From Planctomycetota bacterium (GTDB lineage Bacteria > Planctomycetota > UBA1135), in NCBI GenBank assembly GCA_021776925.1, contig JAJFFB010000127.1, forward strand, positions 48,681 through 112,680: a DNA stretch of 64,000 nucleotides. Direction: 5' to 3'. The notes under the pieces are model-generated. The model did no database searches. It worked only from the letters and a program-made list of their open reading frames with translations, and was not told where the DNA came from. This document shows positions 16,786-26,076 of the stretch, one piece after another. The stretch's first letter is position 1, and each line of letters begins with the position of its first letter. The translations under genes and the position numbers were made by a program.

Positions 16786-18348
16786 TCACATCGACCCAGG
16801 GGGTGGCCGGCCCCAGCCACCACCCCCTGGAGTTTCGATGCGTATCCGGTCTCCGGCTTCGGCGTCCTGGCTTTCGCCCGCCTCCAGCCTGCGGCTACGA
16901 CCCTGGGCAGGGCGCAGCTGATCACGCCCCGGCGCACCCGTTGCGCCGCCGAAAGCGCCGGGAGCGCCGCTGTGGCGCCGCGTACCGGTGACCGTGACAC
17001 GAGCAGGCTGCAGCATTTCGATTTCCTTGACCAGGCCGTCGCCGCCTGGATGGTGGCCGGCTCCGCCGGAGCCGCGGCGCACGGCGAGCAGGTGCACGCG
17101 CACCGGCAGCTCGGCTTCCAGGATCTCGACCGGCGTGTTGCGGGTATTGGTCATGTGCACCTGCACCGCCGAGGCTCCGGGGCCGCCCGGACCGCCGCCC
17201 GCACCCCCCCCCAGGGTCTCGTAGTAGACGAAAGGGCTGCCATCGGCGCGCGTGCCGCCGAATAGGAGGTTGTTCATGGTCCCCTGGCTGCACGCCGGCA
17301 GGCGTCTGCCGAGCAGGCGGGCGAAGGCCTGCAGCACCACGTCGGCGATGCGTTGCGAAGTTTCGACGTTGCCCGCCGCAACCCCGGACGGCCGCTCGGA
17401 AGAAACCACGCTGGCCGTCGGCAGATGCAGATCGACGCAGCGCAAGGTGCCACTGGTCTCGGGGATCTCATCGGAGCTGAGCGCTTGCAGCACGTAGAAC
17501 ACCGCGCTGGTGGCGACCGCGGCGTGGGTGTTCCAGGAGCCGGAAACCTGGGCCGAACTGCCGGTGAAATCCAGGTGCAGGCGCCCGTTCCGGCACTGCA
17601 GAGCGCAGCGAATGCGCGCGCTGCCGGGACCGTCGAGATGGTCCGTCGCCACCACCCGACGCTGCGGCCAGGCGAGGATCTGGCTGCGCGTCAGGCGCTC
17701 GCCGTGATCGAGCAGGCCGCGCATGCCGCGCCCCACCTCGTCGCTGCCGAAGCGCTCGCACAATTCCACCAGGCGTCGCGCGCCGCGCACCAAGGCTGCC
17801 ACTTGCGCCTCCAGATCCCCGCGTCCGGCGACCGGATCGCGCACGTTGGCGGCAAACAGCCGCCAGACGTCTTCCACCGGCTTGCGCGCGCGCAGCAGGC
17901 GCATGGGCGGCAGGATCAGGCCCTCTCCGTAGATGTCGCGCGCGCCGCTCATCGAGCCCGGTTCGGCACCGCCGATGTCGGCGTGGTGGGCGCGGTCGAG
18001 CAGGTAGCCGAGCAGGCGTCCATCGCGGTAGAAAGGGGCCACTACGGTGACGTCGTTCAGATGGGTGCCGCCGCGATGCGGGTCGTTGAGCACGATGACG
18101 TCGCCGTGCTCGGGTTGAATCTCGCGCAGCACCGCGGGCACGGTCAGGTGGGCGCTGCCCAGGTGCACCGGGATGTGCGCAGCGTGGGCGACCAGCGCGC
18201 CGTCGGCGTCGAGGAGGGCACAGGAGAAATCGAGCCGCTCCTTGATATTGGGCGAGATCGCGCTGTGGCGCAGGGCTTCTCCCATCTCTTCGGTGACGCT
18301 GGCGAAGAGATGCCGGTAGACCATCAGGCGGGTGCCTTCGAGGTTCAT
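16786..18348 (-). CDS. hyuB: Hydantoinase/oxoprolinase subunit B
   Basis: 520 residues. Family features: [18 protein letters not shown] near the N-terminus, the metal region [14 protein letters not shown] (about 101-114), [16 protein letters not shown] (about 131-146), and the glycine-rich [14 protein letters not shown] near 395. It works with HyuA as an ATP-dependent amidohydrolase of five-membered cyclic imides (hydantoins, 5-oxoproline) or as an acetone-carboxylase-like enzyme. Start by ATGA overlap with hyuA plus a strong ribosome site. It contains a nine-C tract (17204-17212) in the glycine-rich loop. Confidence 0.85.
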   Translation of the reverse strand: MNLEGTRLMVYRHLFASVTEEMGEALRHSAISPNIKERLDFSCALLDADGALVAHAAHIPVHLGSAHLTVPAVLREIQPEHGDVIVLNDPHRGGTHLNDVTVVAPFYRDGRLLGYLLDRAHHADIGGAEPGSMSGARDIYGEGLILPPMRLLRARKPVEDVWRLFAANVRDPVAGRGDLEAQVAALVRGARRLVELCERFGSDEVGRGMRGLLDHGERLTRSQILAWPQRRVVATDHLDGPGSARIRCALQCRNGRLHLDFTGSSAQVSGSWNTHAAVATSAVFYVLQALSSDEIPETSGTLRCVDLHLPTASVVSSERPSGVAAGNVETSQRIADVVLQAFARLLGRRLPACSQGTMNNLLFGGTRADGSPFVYYETLGGGAGGGPGGPGASAVQVHMTNTRNTPVEILEAELPVRVHLLAVRRGSGGAGHHPGGDGLVKEIEMLQPARVTVTGTRRHSGAPGAFGGATGAPGRDQLRPAQGRSRRLEAGESQDAEAGDRIRIETPGGGGWGRPPPGSM

Positions 18349-20411
18349 TGTTTTTCCTCCGGCTGCAACACCAGCGCTCCGTAGGCGTCGATCTCGGCCC
18401 CCCATGCGGGCGGCACCACGGTGGTCCCGGAGTACTCGGTGACCAGCGCCGGCCCGCGCAGACGGGCGCCGGCTTTGAGGTCGGCGCGGGCATGCACCGC
18501 CGCGCGCAGCCGCGGTGCCGCGCCAGCGTTGCCGGCCCTGGTGTTTCCAGCCCTGGCGTTGCCGGCACCTGCGGATTCAGGAAACACGCAGTCCTGAACC
18601 ACACGGCTCGCTGCCTGGTGGCGGCGGCAGCGGTGGCGCGGCCACAAAGCCTGCGCACGGCCCTCGGCGACCAGGCGCAGCGACGCCACCATCACCGGCT
18701 GATCCTCACGGCGGTAGCCGAAGCGGCGTTGGTGCTCGAGGTGAAAGCGCTCAAGCAGACGCGGGCCATCGGCGAGAGCGAAACAGCCGGACTGGCCGGA
18801 GCTGTGCATCTCCAACAGGCGGCGCAGGCGCAAATGACTGCGCGGCACGCCTTCGGCGGTCAACTCGGCACACGCCCGTTCTTCGAGCGGACGGAACCAT
18901 GCGCGGCGCTGGCGAGCTGCAGGAAGCACTTCCAGGATCGAGCGGATAAGCGTGCGCCGCGGCGGGGCGGCGAGCATGCCGAGGGCGGAAAAGGCGCCAG
19001 CGTGCGGGGGAATCACCACCCCGCGCATGCCCAGCCGCGCGGCCACCCACGCGGCGTGCAAGCCTCCGGCGCCACCAAAAGCATAGAGGTGGAAAGCGCG
19101 CGGGTCGTGGCCTTCGGCCAGGGATACGCGGCGCAAGGCTCGTTCCATGTCGGCGCTGGCGATTTCAAGAACCGCCGCTGCGGCCTCTTCGGCGCGGAGG
19201 CCGGCGGGTTTCCCCAGCGCGGCGAGCGCGGCGTGGGCGGCCTCGGGGTCGAGGCTGAATTCGCCACCGAGAAAGGCCTCGGAGCGCAAGCGGCCGGCGA
19301 CCAGGTGTGCGTCGGTCACCGTGACCTGGCTGCCGCCGCGGCCATAACACACTGGACCGGGCACCGCTCCGGCAGAGGCCGGCCCTACCGCGAGCGCGCC
19401 GCCAGCATCCCAGCGCACCAGGCTGCCGCCGCCGGTGCCGACCGAATGAATCGGCAGGCCGCGGGCGAGCAAGGGCAGGCCGCCGAGCGACATCGGCTGC
19501 AGAGGCATCTCGCCGGCGGGCAGCAAGGCGACGTCGGTTGAGGTGCCGCCCATGTCCAGCGTCAGCACCGCGCCGTCCCCGCGCGCGTCGGCCAGCGAGC
19601 GAGCGGCGGCCAAGCCCCCCGCCGGCCCGGACAGCGCCAGGTGCACCGGGTGGGTGGCAGCGGCCGCCGCCGCCGCGGTGCCCCCATCCGAGCGCAGCAC
19701 GCGCAGGCGCGAGCCCGCCGCCCAGCCGGATTGCAGGCTCTGTTCCAGCTGTTCCAGCGCGGGGGCGACCACCGGCGCCAGGGCGGCGTCGGCCCACGCC
19801 GTGGTCAGGCGCTCGTACTCGCGGATCTCGGGCACCAGAGCGCTGGACAAAACGCACGGCACCTTCAGGCGGGCCAGCGCGCGCGCCAGACGCTGTTCGT
19901 GCGCGTCATTGCGGTAGGAATGCAGCAGGCCGATGGCGATGGCCTGCGGTTTCAAGGCCGCGACCTTGGCCACCACGCGCTTGATTTCGGCGGCGGTCAG
20001 CCGGGTGATCACTCCGCCATCTGCGTCGAGGCGTTCGTCGACCTCGACGATCAGGCGCCGGGGCTGGGGTGGACGCGGCGGACGCGGTTCCAGTTGGTAC
20101 AGACTGTCACGGTCCTGGCGGCCGATGGCGAGCACGTCGCGCATGCCCTTGGTGGTGACCACCACGGTGCGGCCGAGGCGCCCGGTCAGCAAGGCGTTGG
20201 TCGCGTGGGTGGTGCCGTGCACCAATTCGACCGCGGCACTGGACGGCACCAGGATTTCCAGGGCCTGCAGCACGGCCCGCGCCGGCTGCTCCTGAGTGGT
20301 CGGCACCTTGTGCACATGGAATCCACTCCCGGCGTCTGCAGTGACCGCGTCGGTGAAGGTGCCGCCGGTGTCGATGCCGACCCTGCGCAAGTTCCGCGTC
20401 TGGTCGCTCAC
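18345..20411 (-). CDS. hyuA: Hydantoinase/oxoprolinase subunit A
   Basis: 688 residues of the ASKHA ATPase fold. RVGIDTGGTFTDAV (residues 10-23) is the phosphate-1 loop, ELVHGTTHATNALL follows at about 62-75, LTLDMGGTSTDVALL near 285 is phosphate-2 and YAFGGAGGLHA near 443 closes the nucleotide site. Near residue 605 a short run of near-identical 'AGNxRAGN' residues suggests local duplication. It lies 12 bases after the asparaginase gene and overlaps hyuB, so the three are likely one transcript. Confidence 0.9.
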   Translation of the reverse strand: MSDQTRNLRRVGIDTGGTFTDAVTADAGSGFHVHKVPTTQEQPARAVLQALEILVPSSAAVELVHGTTHATNALLTGRLGRTVVVTTKGMRDVLAIGRQDRDSLYQLEPRPPRPPQPRRLIVEVDERLDADGGVITRLTAAEIKRVVAKVAALKPQAIAIGLLHSYRNDAHEQRLARALARLKVPCVLSSALVPEIREYERLTTAWADAALAPVVAPALEQLEQSLQSGWAAGSRLRVLRSDGGTAAAAAAATHPVHLALSGPAGGLAAARSLADARGDGAVLTLDMGGTSTDVALLPAGEMPLQPMSLGGLPLLARGLPIHSVGTGGGSLVRWDAGGALAVGPASAGAVPGPVCYGRGGSQVTVTDAHLVAGRLRSEAFLGGEFSLDPEAAHAALAALGKPAGLRAEEAAAAVLEIASADMERALRRVSLAEGHDPRAFHLYAFGGAGGLHAAWVAARLGMRGVVIPPHAGAFSALGMLAAPPRRTLIRSILEVLPAARQRRAWFRPLEERACAELTAEGVPRSHLRLRRLLEMHSSGQSGCFALADGPRLLERFHLEHQRRFGYRREDQPVMVASLRLVAEGRAQALWPRHRCRRHQAASRVVQDCVFPESAGAGNARAGNTRAGNAGAAPRLRAAVHARADLKAGARLRGPALVTEYSGTTVVPPAWGAEIDAYGALVLQPEEKQ
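18349..18360 (-). promoter_or_regulatory. Strong Shine-Dalgarno site for hyuB
   Basis: On the minus strand GGAGGAAAAACA directly precedes the hyuB ATG (18348-18346), inside the last codons of hyuA. It fixes the start and shows coupled translation. Confidence 0.8.
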
Positions 20412-20423
20412 CTGGACCGGTGC

Positions 20424-21506
20424 CTATTCGTACAACGCGGCGCAGGCTTCGCGGCGCGGACCCTTGCTGTCGCAGACGGCGAAGCGCCCACCGCCGCGCA
20501 TGTTGGCGCTACCGTAGAGGCCGTCCTTGCGCACCGCATAGAAAGTCAGGCCGAAGTTGGGGCGACCGTCCTTCCACAGCGCGGGCTGCCAGCGCGAACC
20601 GCGCTCGGCCTGGGCGGCGACGCGGCGCAGCGCATAGAGGCAGGCTTCGGTCGGCGTGTCGCCATTGCGCATGCGCTCGACGATCAGCCAGGAACCTCCG
20701 GACAGGATCGCGGCCTCGCCGCGGCCGGTGGCCCCGGCGCTGCCGACTTCGTTGTCGCAGTACATGCCGCAGCCGACCAGCGGCGAGTCGCCGATGCGGC
20801 CGGGGATCTTGAAGGCCAGCCCCGAGGTTGTGGTGCAACAACCGAGGTCGCCGTTGGGCGCCAGCACCGAGCAGTGGATCGTGCCCCACGGACGCGCCTC
20901 GCCCTGCAGCACCGGGTCGACCGGGTTGGTGTCGTTCAATGGCCACAGCCGGTCATCACCAGTGCGGGTCGAGCGCCACTTCAACCACACCTTGCGCGCG
21001 CGGTCGGTGAGCAGATCTTCGACCGGGAAGCCGTGGTCGATGGCGAATTGGCGCGCACCGGGCCCGACCAGGTTGACGTGGTCGGTCTGGTCCATGACCA
21101 GTTCGGCGACTTGCGCCGGGTGCATGATGTCTTCGATGCTGGCGACCGAACCGGCATTGTGGGTGGGACCGTCCATGCACGAAGAGTCCAGCTGCACCAC
21201 GCCGAGTTCATTGGGCAGGCCGCCGTAACCGACCGACATGTCGTTGGGGTCGGCTTCGACCACCGCCACACCGCGCACCGCGGCCGAAACCGGGCGCATC
21301 TTCTTGTCGGTGGCAAGTTCGACCGCGATGCGCACCGCTTCGATGCCATTCGCCGAGGCCACCGCAACGGCACCGGCGTTGGCCTGGGCAGAAGCGGCAC
21401 CGGATTCACTCGCGGCAGCGCGCGCAACCAGCCCGGGGACGGCACCGGCCGCCAAGCCGGCGGCGGAAGCGCGGAGCAGACCGCGGCGTGAGATTCGGGA
21501 CTCCAT
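20424..21506 (-). CDS. Tat-exported N4-(beta-N-acetylglucosaminyl)-L-asparaginase family hydrolase
   Basis: 360 residues. The N-terminus SRRGLLRASAAGLAAGAV is a twin-arginine signal, so the protein folds before export. The Ntn-hydrolase core shows MDGPTHNAGSVA, PWGTIHCSVL with the expected nucleophile Thr after Gly, then GDSPLVGCGMYCDNEVGSAGATGRGE, the family's substrate loop. Members cleave the sugar-asparagine bond of glycopeptides or act on isoaspartyl peptides; autocleavage before the Thr is expected. Start at ATG 21506 gives the Tat motif at once. It leads hyuA-hyuB. Confidence 0.85.
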   Translation of the reverse strand: MESRISRRGLLRASAAGLAAGAVPGLVARAAASESGAASAQANAGAVAVASANGIEAVRIAVELATDKKMRPVSAAVRGVAVVEADPNDMSVGYGGLPNELGVVQLDSSCMDGPTHNAGSVASIEDIMHPAQVAELVMDQTDHVNLVGPGARQFAIDHGFPVEDLLTDRARKVWLKWRSTRTGDDRLWPLNDTNPVDPVLQGEARPWGTIHCSVLAPNGDLGCCTTTSGLAFKIPGRIGDSPLVGCGMYCDNEVGSAGATGRGEAAILSGGSWLIVERMRNGDTPTEACLYALRRVAAQAERGSRWQPALWKDGRPNFGLTFYAVRKDGLYGSANMRGGGRFAVCDSKGPRREACAALYE

Positions 21507-21598
21507 GGGGCCAAGATAACGGAGCGGAAGGCATCCTTGGTGGCGATACGAGCTTCCTTGGCGCGTCCGCAGCTTGCACTGGGAGCTGGGAAGCAAAG

Positions 21599-22105
21599 AT
21601 GGCAGAATCGGGCATGTCGAAGCCCGCGGACGACACCTCGAAACTCCCTGCGGATTCCTGCCGGGTGCTTTTTTTGTGCACCCAGAACGCCTGCCGCAGC
21701 CAGATGGCCGAGTTGTGGGCGCGCCACCTGTGGGATGCGGACTGCGTGGTGGCTTCGGCCGGCACCCAGCCGGCGCTTCCCAACCCACGCATGCTGCAGG
21801 TCATGTCCGAGGCTGGGGTCGAAGTGGCCACGGCGCGCAGTGATTCGATCGAACTTTATATCGCCCAGGAATGGACCCTGTCGGTCACTCTGTGTGACCA
21901 CGCTGCGGCGGCCTGTCCGGTCTTCCATGGCGCGCACGCACGCCGTCACGTTCCCTTTGATGATCCGGCTGCGTGTCAGGGAAATGAAGAAGAGGTCTTG
22001 GCCGCCTTCCGCCGGGTGCGCGAGGAGATCCGGGCCTGGATCGTGGAATTGGGGCGCGAACTTGGGGCGCTCAGCGATACCAGCGCGCCAGGCGTTGGGG
22101 GCTGA
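21599..22105 (+). CDS. arsC: Arsenate reductase, low-molecular-weight phosphatase type
   Basis: 168 residues. FLCTQNACRSQMAE (residues 26-39) gives the CX5R phosphate loop with Cys27 and Arg33, and PFDDPA downstream carries the general acid. The family reduces arsenate to arsenite with thioredoxin, or dephosphorylates tyrosine. In context, next to arsM and arsS, arsenate reduction is favoured. A GGGA-rich site lies about eight bases before the ATG; an internal ATG at 21614 is an alternative start. It converges with the glycosyltransferase gene and overlaps it by 35 bases tail to tail. Confidence 0.85.
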   Translation: MAESGMSKPADDTSKLPADSCRVLFLCTQNACRSQMAELWARHLWDADCVVASAGTQPALPNPRMLQVMSEAGVEVATARSDSIELYIAQEWTLSVTLCDHAAAACPVFHGAHARRHVPFDDPAACQGNEEEVLAAFRRVREEIRAWIVELGRELGALSDTSAPGVGG

Positions 22106-22802
22106 CGCCGAGGCGGTAGAGCAGCGGGAATGTCCACCACTTGAGGGTGGTGCGGATCGGTTTGCCCTCGAAGCGGCGCGCCGAGGCTTGGACCTCGGCG
22201 GGGATGCGGCGGATCGGGCCGCGGCGGTGCAGGCGGCGGGAAAGCTCGAGGTCTTCCATCAGGGGTTGCAGGGGTACCCCGCCGACGGCGCGGTACGCCC
22301 CCCTACTTAAGAAGACGGCCTGGTCGCCGTAGGGGTACGCACTTCGCCGCGAGCGCATGTCAGCCAGACGGACCAGGCGCCGGGCGATCGGGCCGGCGCC
22401 GGAACTGCACTGGTGGCGCAGGTGGAAGGCGCCGGCGCTCCAGCGCGGGTCGGCAAGGGTGCGGCCGATCCAGCGCGCGGCGTCGGCGGGCAGGCGACAG
22501 TCGACGTGCAGGAGGAGCAGCGCCTGCACCGAGCTGTCCTCGAGCAGTGCGGCGGCGCCGGCTGCGAGTTGCGGACCGCGACCCTCAGCGCTGGGCGCGG
22601 ACGACACCGCGTCGGCATCTGTTGGGCGCAGGTTCAGGACCAGGTCGGCGCCGGCCTCGCGGGCCGCGGCGCGGGTGCCGTCGTCGCTGCCGCCGTCGGC
22701 GACCGCGATCACCCAATCGCCGACCAGGGCGCGCAGCGCGGCGATGCAGGTGCCGATCTCGGCGAATTCCTGCAGGGTGGGGATGACCACCCCGACCCGC
22801 AT
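22071..22802 (-). CDS. Family 2 glycosyltransferase, 'rSAM/selenodomain-associated transferase 2' (TIGR04283) type
   Basis: 243 residues of the GT-A fold. VVIPTLQEFAEIGTCI at the N-terminus, ADGGSDDGT (residues about 34-42), HVDCRLP near 100 as the metal-binding DxD-like site, and a C-terminal MEDLELSRRLHRRG segment are visible. This family is known to co-occur with ArsS-type radical SAM genes and the CofC-like transferase found here at 29735. Inference: it modifies the sugar of an arsenic nucleoside product. Last gene of the minus-strand operon; TGATG overlap with the oxidoreductase. Confidence 0.85.
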   Translation of the reverse strand: MRVGVVIPTLQEFAEIGTCIAALRALVGDWVIAVADGGSDDGTRAAAREAGADLVLNLRPTDADAVSSAPSAEGRGPQLAAGAAALLEDSSVQALLLLHVDCRLPADAARWIGRTLADPRWSAGAFHLRHQCSSGAGPIARRLVRLADMRSRRSAYPYGDQAVFLSRGAYRAVGGVPLQPLMEDLELSRRLHRRGPIRRIPAEVQASARRFEGKPIRTTLKWWTFPLLYRLGVSPQRLARWYR

Positions 22803-24331
22803 CAGCGTGTCCAGCGGATCATCGTCTTGAGCATCTTGCTGGCGAAGGGCGTCAGCTTGCGCCGCATCGACTGGTCGCCGAGGCGGCCCCAGATCGAGAC
22901 CTGGGTCGGGTAGGGATGGATCACCGATGCCAGATCGTAGACCTTGAGGCCGCGGGTGACCGCAATCAGCACCTCGCCGAGCAGTTCACCGGCGTGCGGC
23001 GCGACCACGGTGGCGCCGCGCAGGCGGCCGCTCTTGGCTTCGAAGATGACCTTGGCGTAGCCTGCGGTCTCGCCGTCGAGGATGGCGCGGTCGATTTCGG
23101 AGAAGTCCATCTTCAGGCTGGTCAGTTCGGTGCCGGCTTCTGCGGCCTGATTCTCGTAGAGGCCGACATGGGCCACCTCGGGCATGGTGTAGGTGCTCCA
23201 TGGCATGGTCAGGGCGCTGGCCTTGGAGCGGCCGAAGAAGAAGGCGTTGCGCAGCACGATGCGCGCCATCGCGTCGGCGGCGTGAGTGAACTGCCACATG
23301 CCGGCAACGTCGCCGGCGGCGTAGATGCGACGGTTGGCGGTGCGCAATTTGTCATCGACTTCAATGCCGTTGCGGGCGGCGGCGACGCCGGCGGCTTCCA
23401 GGCCGAGGCCATCGGTGTTGGCCTTGCGCCCCATCGCCAGCAGCAACTCGTCGCATAGCACCGATCCGCCCTCCGCCGGACTTCCTTGGCGGCTGTAATA
23501 CACACGCTTGCCGCCCTCTTCGGTTTCGACCCTTTCCAGACGCGCGCCCAATTCCAATCGCACGCCATCGGCGACCATGGCGTTTTGCACGATGGCGGCG
23601 GCGTCGGCGTCTTCGCGCGGCAGCAGGTGGTCATCGAGGCTGACGATGGTGACCTCGGTGCCGAAACGGGCAAAGGCCTGCGCCATTTCGCAGCCGATCG
23701 GACCGCCCCCGACCACCACCATGCGCTTGGGAAGTTCGGTCAGCGCGAACAGCGACAGATTGGTGAGGTAGCCGGCCTCTTCCACTCCGGGCACCGGGAA
23801 GACCAACGGCCGCGCGCCGGTAGCGATCAGGGCGCGCTTGAATTTCAGCTCCACGGTGGTGCCGTCATTCCCATTCACCTCGGCACGGTCGGGGCCGCTG
23901 AATTTGCCGCTGCCAAGGAACACGTCGACGCCGAGTTCGGTGAAGCGCTGGGCGCCATCGTGGTGGCCGATCGAAGCGCGCAGACGGCGCATACGTTCCA
24001 TCACCGCAGCGAAGTCCGCGCTCGCGGGGCCATCGACCTTGACCCCCAGGCTCTCGGCGTCGCTCACCTCGCCCAGGGTTTTGGCCGCGCGCAGCAGTGC
24101 CTTGCTTGGCACGCAACCGTAGTTGAGGCAGTCGCCCCCCATCAGGTCGCGCTCGACCAGCGCCACTTTGGCGCCGAGTCCGGCGGCGCCGGCGGCGGCC
24201 ACCAGTCCAGCGGTGCCCCCGCCGAGCACGAACAGGTCGTAGCGCTCGGCCGGTTGCGGATTGGTCCAGTCGCGCGGGCCAACCTCGGCCTGCAGTTCCT
24301 GATCAAAGGCGTCGTTTTCGAGGAGCACCAT
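22802..24331 (-). CDS. MerA-like pyridine nucleotide-disulfide oxidoreductase
   Basis: 509 residues. YDLFVLGGGTAGLVAA (about 31-46) binds FAD, GGDCLNYGCVPSK (66-78) carries the redox cysteines C68 and C73, a second GGGPIGCEMA (about 219) binds NAD(P)H and HPYPTQ near 479 is the dimer-interface histidine motif. It lacks the C-terminal CC of true mercuric reductase, so a different disulfide or metal substrate is likely. TVP38 and this family are often neighbours or fused; here the genes are three bases apart. It ends in a one-base overlap with the glycosyltransferase. Confidence 0.85.
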   Translation of the reverse strand: MVLLENDAFDQELQAEVGPRDWTNPQPAERYDLFVLGGGTAGLVAAAGAAGLGAKVALVERDLMGGDCLNYGCVPSKALLRAAKTLGEVSDAESLGVKVDGPASADFAAVMERMRRLRASIGHHDGAQRFTELGVDVFLGSGKFSGPDRAEVNGNDGTTVELKFKRALIATGARPLVFPVPGVEEAGYLTNLSLFALTELPKRMVVVGGGPIGCEMAQAFARFGTEVTIVSLDDHLLPREDADAAAIVQNAMVADGVRLELGARLERVETEEGGKRVYYSRQGSPAEGGSVLCDELLLAMGRKANTDGLGLEAAGVAAARNGIEVDDKLRTANRRIYAAGDVAGMWQFTHAADAMARIVLRNAFFFGRSKASALTMPWSTYTMPEVAHVGLYENQAAEAGTELTSLKMDFSEIDRAILDGETAGYAKVIFEAKSGRLRGATVVAPHAGELLGEVLIAVTRGLKVYDLASVIHPYPTQVSIWGRLGDQSMRRKLTPFASKMLKTMIRWTR

Positions 24332-24334
24332 GTT

Positions 24335-25033
24335 TCAACCCTCCTGGGCGACGACCGCGGGGGCGGCATCAGCCAGCGCGCGGCGGGCGATGCGGGTGAT
24401 CCACACGGTGAGGAAGACGGTCACGGCGAGACCGACCCAGCGCATCACCTGGCCGCCGGTGCCGGCGTCGGGGGCGCCCCCGGAAACCAGTTCGGCAACG
24501 TCGCCGACGGTGGAGCCGAGGTAGACGTACATCAGGGTGCCGGGCAGCATGCCGAGGAAGGACCCCAGCACGTAATCGCGCAGCTTGACGCGGGTCAGGC
24601 CGAAAGCGTAATTGACCAGCGTGAACGGGAACACCGGCGACAGACGCACCAGGGTGAGGATCTTCAGCCCTTGCTGCTCCATCGCGCCGGCCAGCGCCTG
24701 GAACTTGGGCCGGGCTGCCATCTTGCTCTCGATCGAGTTGCGAAACAGGCCGCGGCCGAGCAGCAAGGCCAGGGTGGCGCCGAGCACACTGGCCGGCGAG
24801 ACGATGGCCAGGCCGATCCAGGGGCCATAGAGCGCACCGATCGCCAGGGTGATCAGCGAACCGGGGATCATCAGCACGGTGGCCGCTGCGTAGAACAGCC
24901 CGATCAGCAGTGCGCCCTGGAAGCCGCGCTCACGCAGCGCTTCGGCCTGCTCCAGGATTTTGTCCATCGGCAGATAGAGCCATGCGACTACGGCCACCGC
25001 CACCAGGACCAGGAGAATCAGGAGTTTACGCAT
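24335..25033 (-). CDS. TVP38/TMEM64 (DedA-like) membrane protein
   Basis: 232 residues with about six hydrophobic segments. Typical features: ALYGPWIGLAIVSPASVLGATLALLLGR, then LVRLSPVFPFTLVNYAFGLTRV and F-L-G-M-L-P-G-T-L-M-Y-V-Y-L-G-S. The ATG at 25033 is supported by AAGGGG six bases upstream. It probably moves lipids or small substrates for the oxidoreductase next door. The role in an arsenic operon is inferred from position only. Confidence 0.85.
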   Translation of the reverse strand: MRKLLILLVLVAVAVVAWLYLPMDKILEQAEALRERGFQGALLIGLFYAAATVLMIPGSLITLAIGALYGPWIGLAIVSPASVLGATLALLLGRGLFRNSIESKMAARPKFQALAGAMEQQGLKILTLVRLSPVFPFTLVNYAFGLTRVKLRDYVLGSFLGMLPGTLMYVYLGSTVGDVAELVSGGAPDAGTGGQVMRWVGLAVTVFLTVWITRIARRALADAAPAVVAQEG

Positions 25034-25036
25034 CAC

Positions 25037-25054
25037 AGCCCCTTCGTTCGAAGG
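25037..25054 (-). promoter_or_regulatory. Hairpin overlapping the TVP38 ribosome site
   Basis: In the 38-base gap after arsS, the minus strand reads CCTTC-GAAC-GAAGG and continues into GGG-CTGTG-ATG. The 3' arm of the stem contains most of the AAGGGG ribosome site, so folding could lower translation of the TVP38 gene. Confidence 0.3.
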
Positions 25055-25071
25055 CGACAATTGTTACCGCA

Positions 25072-26076
25072 TCAAACCACCAAAGCGCCGCCGCAGCTCG
25101 ATCCGCTGCCGGCGGTGCAGGCAAAGCAGTGGCTGCCCACGGTGATCGGATTGCCCATCAGCCAGCCGGTGCCTTCGAGCAGGTCGGTGATCGTCAGCGC
25201 GCGGCCGTGGCCGTCCTGTTGGGGAAACCCCTGCACCAGATTGAAGTCACAGTCAAAGACGTCGCCGTCCCAGCGCAGCGAGACCGCGCTGCGGCACATC
25301 ACGCCACCGAGAGTGGCAGAGTTGTAGTTGTCACGTAGCAGCTGGGCGTATTCCTGCAGCTTGCCGCGGCGCTTCAGCTCCTTGCGGAAGCGGTGGATCG
25401 GCTGGTTGGCCAGCGTCAGCAGGGCGCTGAAGCGAATCCCGTGACGCACTTTCAATTCACGCCGGTAGTCCGATTCCAGCGGCCCCTGGGGCGGCGGCAG
25501 CGAGGCCCCGCGAGGGTTGTAGACCAGATTCAGCTCGCGCTCCGGTTGCACGCCGAAACCGATCTGATTCAGCAACTGCAGCGCCTCGATGCTGTGTTGG
25601 AACACTCCATTGCCACGCTGGGCGTCGACGTTGTCCTCGAGGTAGCAAGGCAGGCTGCAGAACAGCACCACGCCCTGTTCAAGAAAGAACTCGGGCAGAT
25701 CCTCCTGACCGGGTTGGAACTGCACGGTCAGGTTGTGGCGCACCAGCACGCGGCGGCCGAGCGCGCGCGCGCCAGCGACAAGGCGGCGGAAATGCGGGTT
25801 CAGCTCGGGCGCGCCACCGGTGATGTCCAGCGTAAGCAATGCAGGTTCCCGCTGCAGCAACTCCAGCACCTGATCAATGACCTCGCCGGATGCGTTGTCC
25901 TCAGGGCCGCTGCGCTTGGGGGAAGAATCGACGTGGCAGTGCTGGCACGCCTGGTTGCACAGCCGTCCGATGTTGAACTGCAGGGTGTCGACCTTGCCCT
26001 TGAGCAGCGGCGGGAAATGCTTCGGCGCCTCGCACGGGGCAGAAGTCAGGCGGGTGGCGGCGGACTCGGAGGCCAT
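25072..26076 (-). CDS. arsS: Arsenosugar biosynthesis radical SAM protein
   Basis: 334 residues. The CX3CX2C cluster for the SAM-cleaving [4Fe-4S] is C40, C44 and C47 (LCNQACQHC), followed by LDITGGAPELNPHFRRLV. The C-terminal Cys-rich domain contains GVMCRSAVSLRWDGDVFDCDFN and HCFACTAGSGSSCGGA, diagnostic of the ArsS/'radical SAM, Cys-rich' family. Known ArsS enzymes join a 5'-deoxyadenosyl group to dimethylarsinous acid. In some relatives this C-terminal domain has selenocysteine; here all positions are Cys. Start ATG overlaps the arsM stop (TGATG). Confidence 0.92.
   Translation of the reverse strand: MASESAATRLTSAPCEAPKHFPPLLKGKVDTLQFNIGRLCNQACQHCHVDSSPKRSGPEDNASGEVIDQVLELLQREPALLTLDITGGAPELNPHFRRLVAGARALGRRVLVRHNLTVQFQPGQEDLPEFFLEQGVVLFCSLPCYLEDNVDAQRGNGVFQHSIEALQLLNQIGFGVQPERELNLVYNPRGASLPPPQGPLESDYRRELKVRHGIRFSALLTLANQPIHRFRKELKRRGKLQEYAQLLRDNYNSATLGGVMCRSAVSLRWDGDVFDCDFNLVQGFPQQDGHGRALTITDLLEGTGWLMGNPITVGSHCFACTAGSGSSCGGALVV

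Noticed and set aside
19641-21491. A 616-codon open frame on the + strand
   Set aside because: Antisense to hyuA and the asparaginase gene; composition is His/Gly/Arg-rich shadow sequence with no family signature.
23486-25327. A 613-codon open frame on the + strand
   Set aside because: It lies wholly antisense to the MerA-like, TVP38 and arsS genes, which have clear motifs. Long antisense frames are expected at this GC content.
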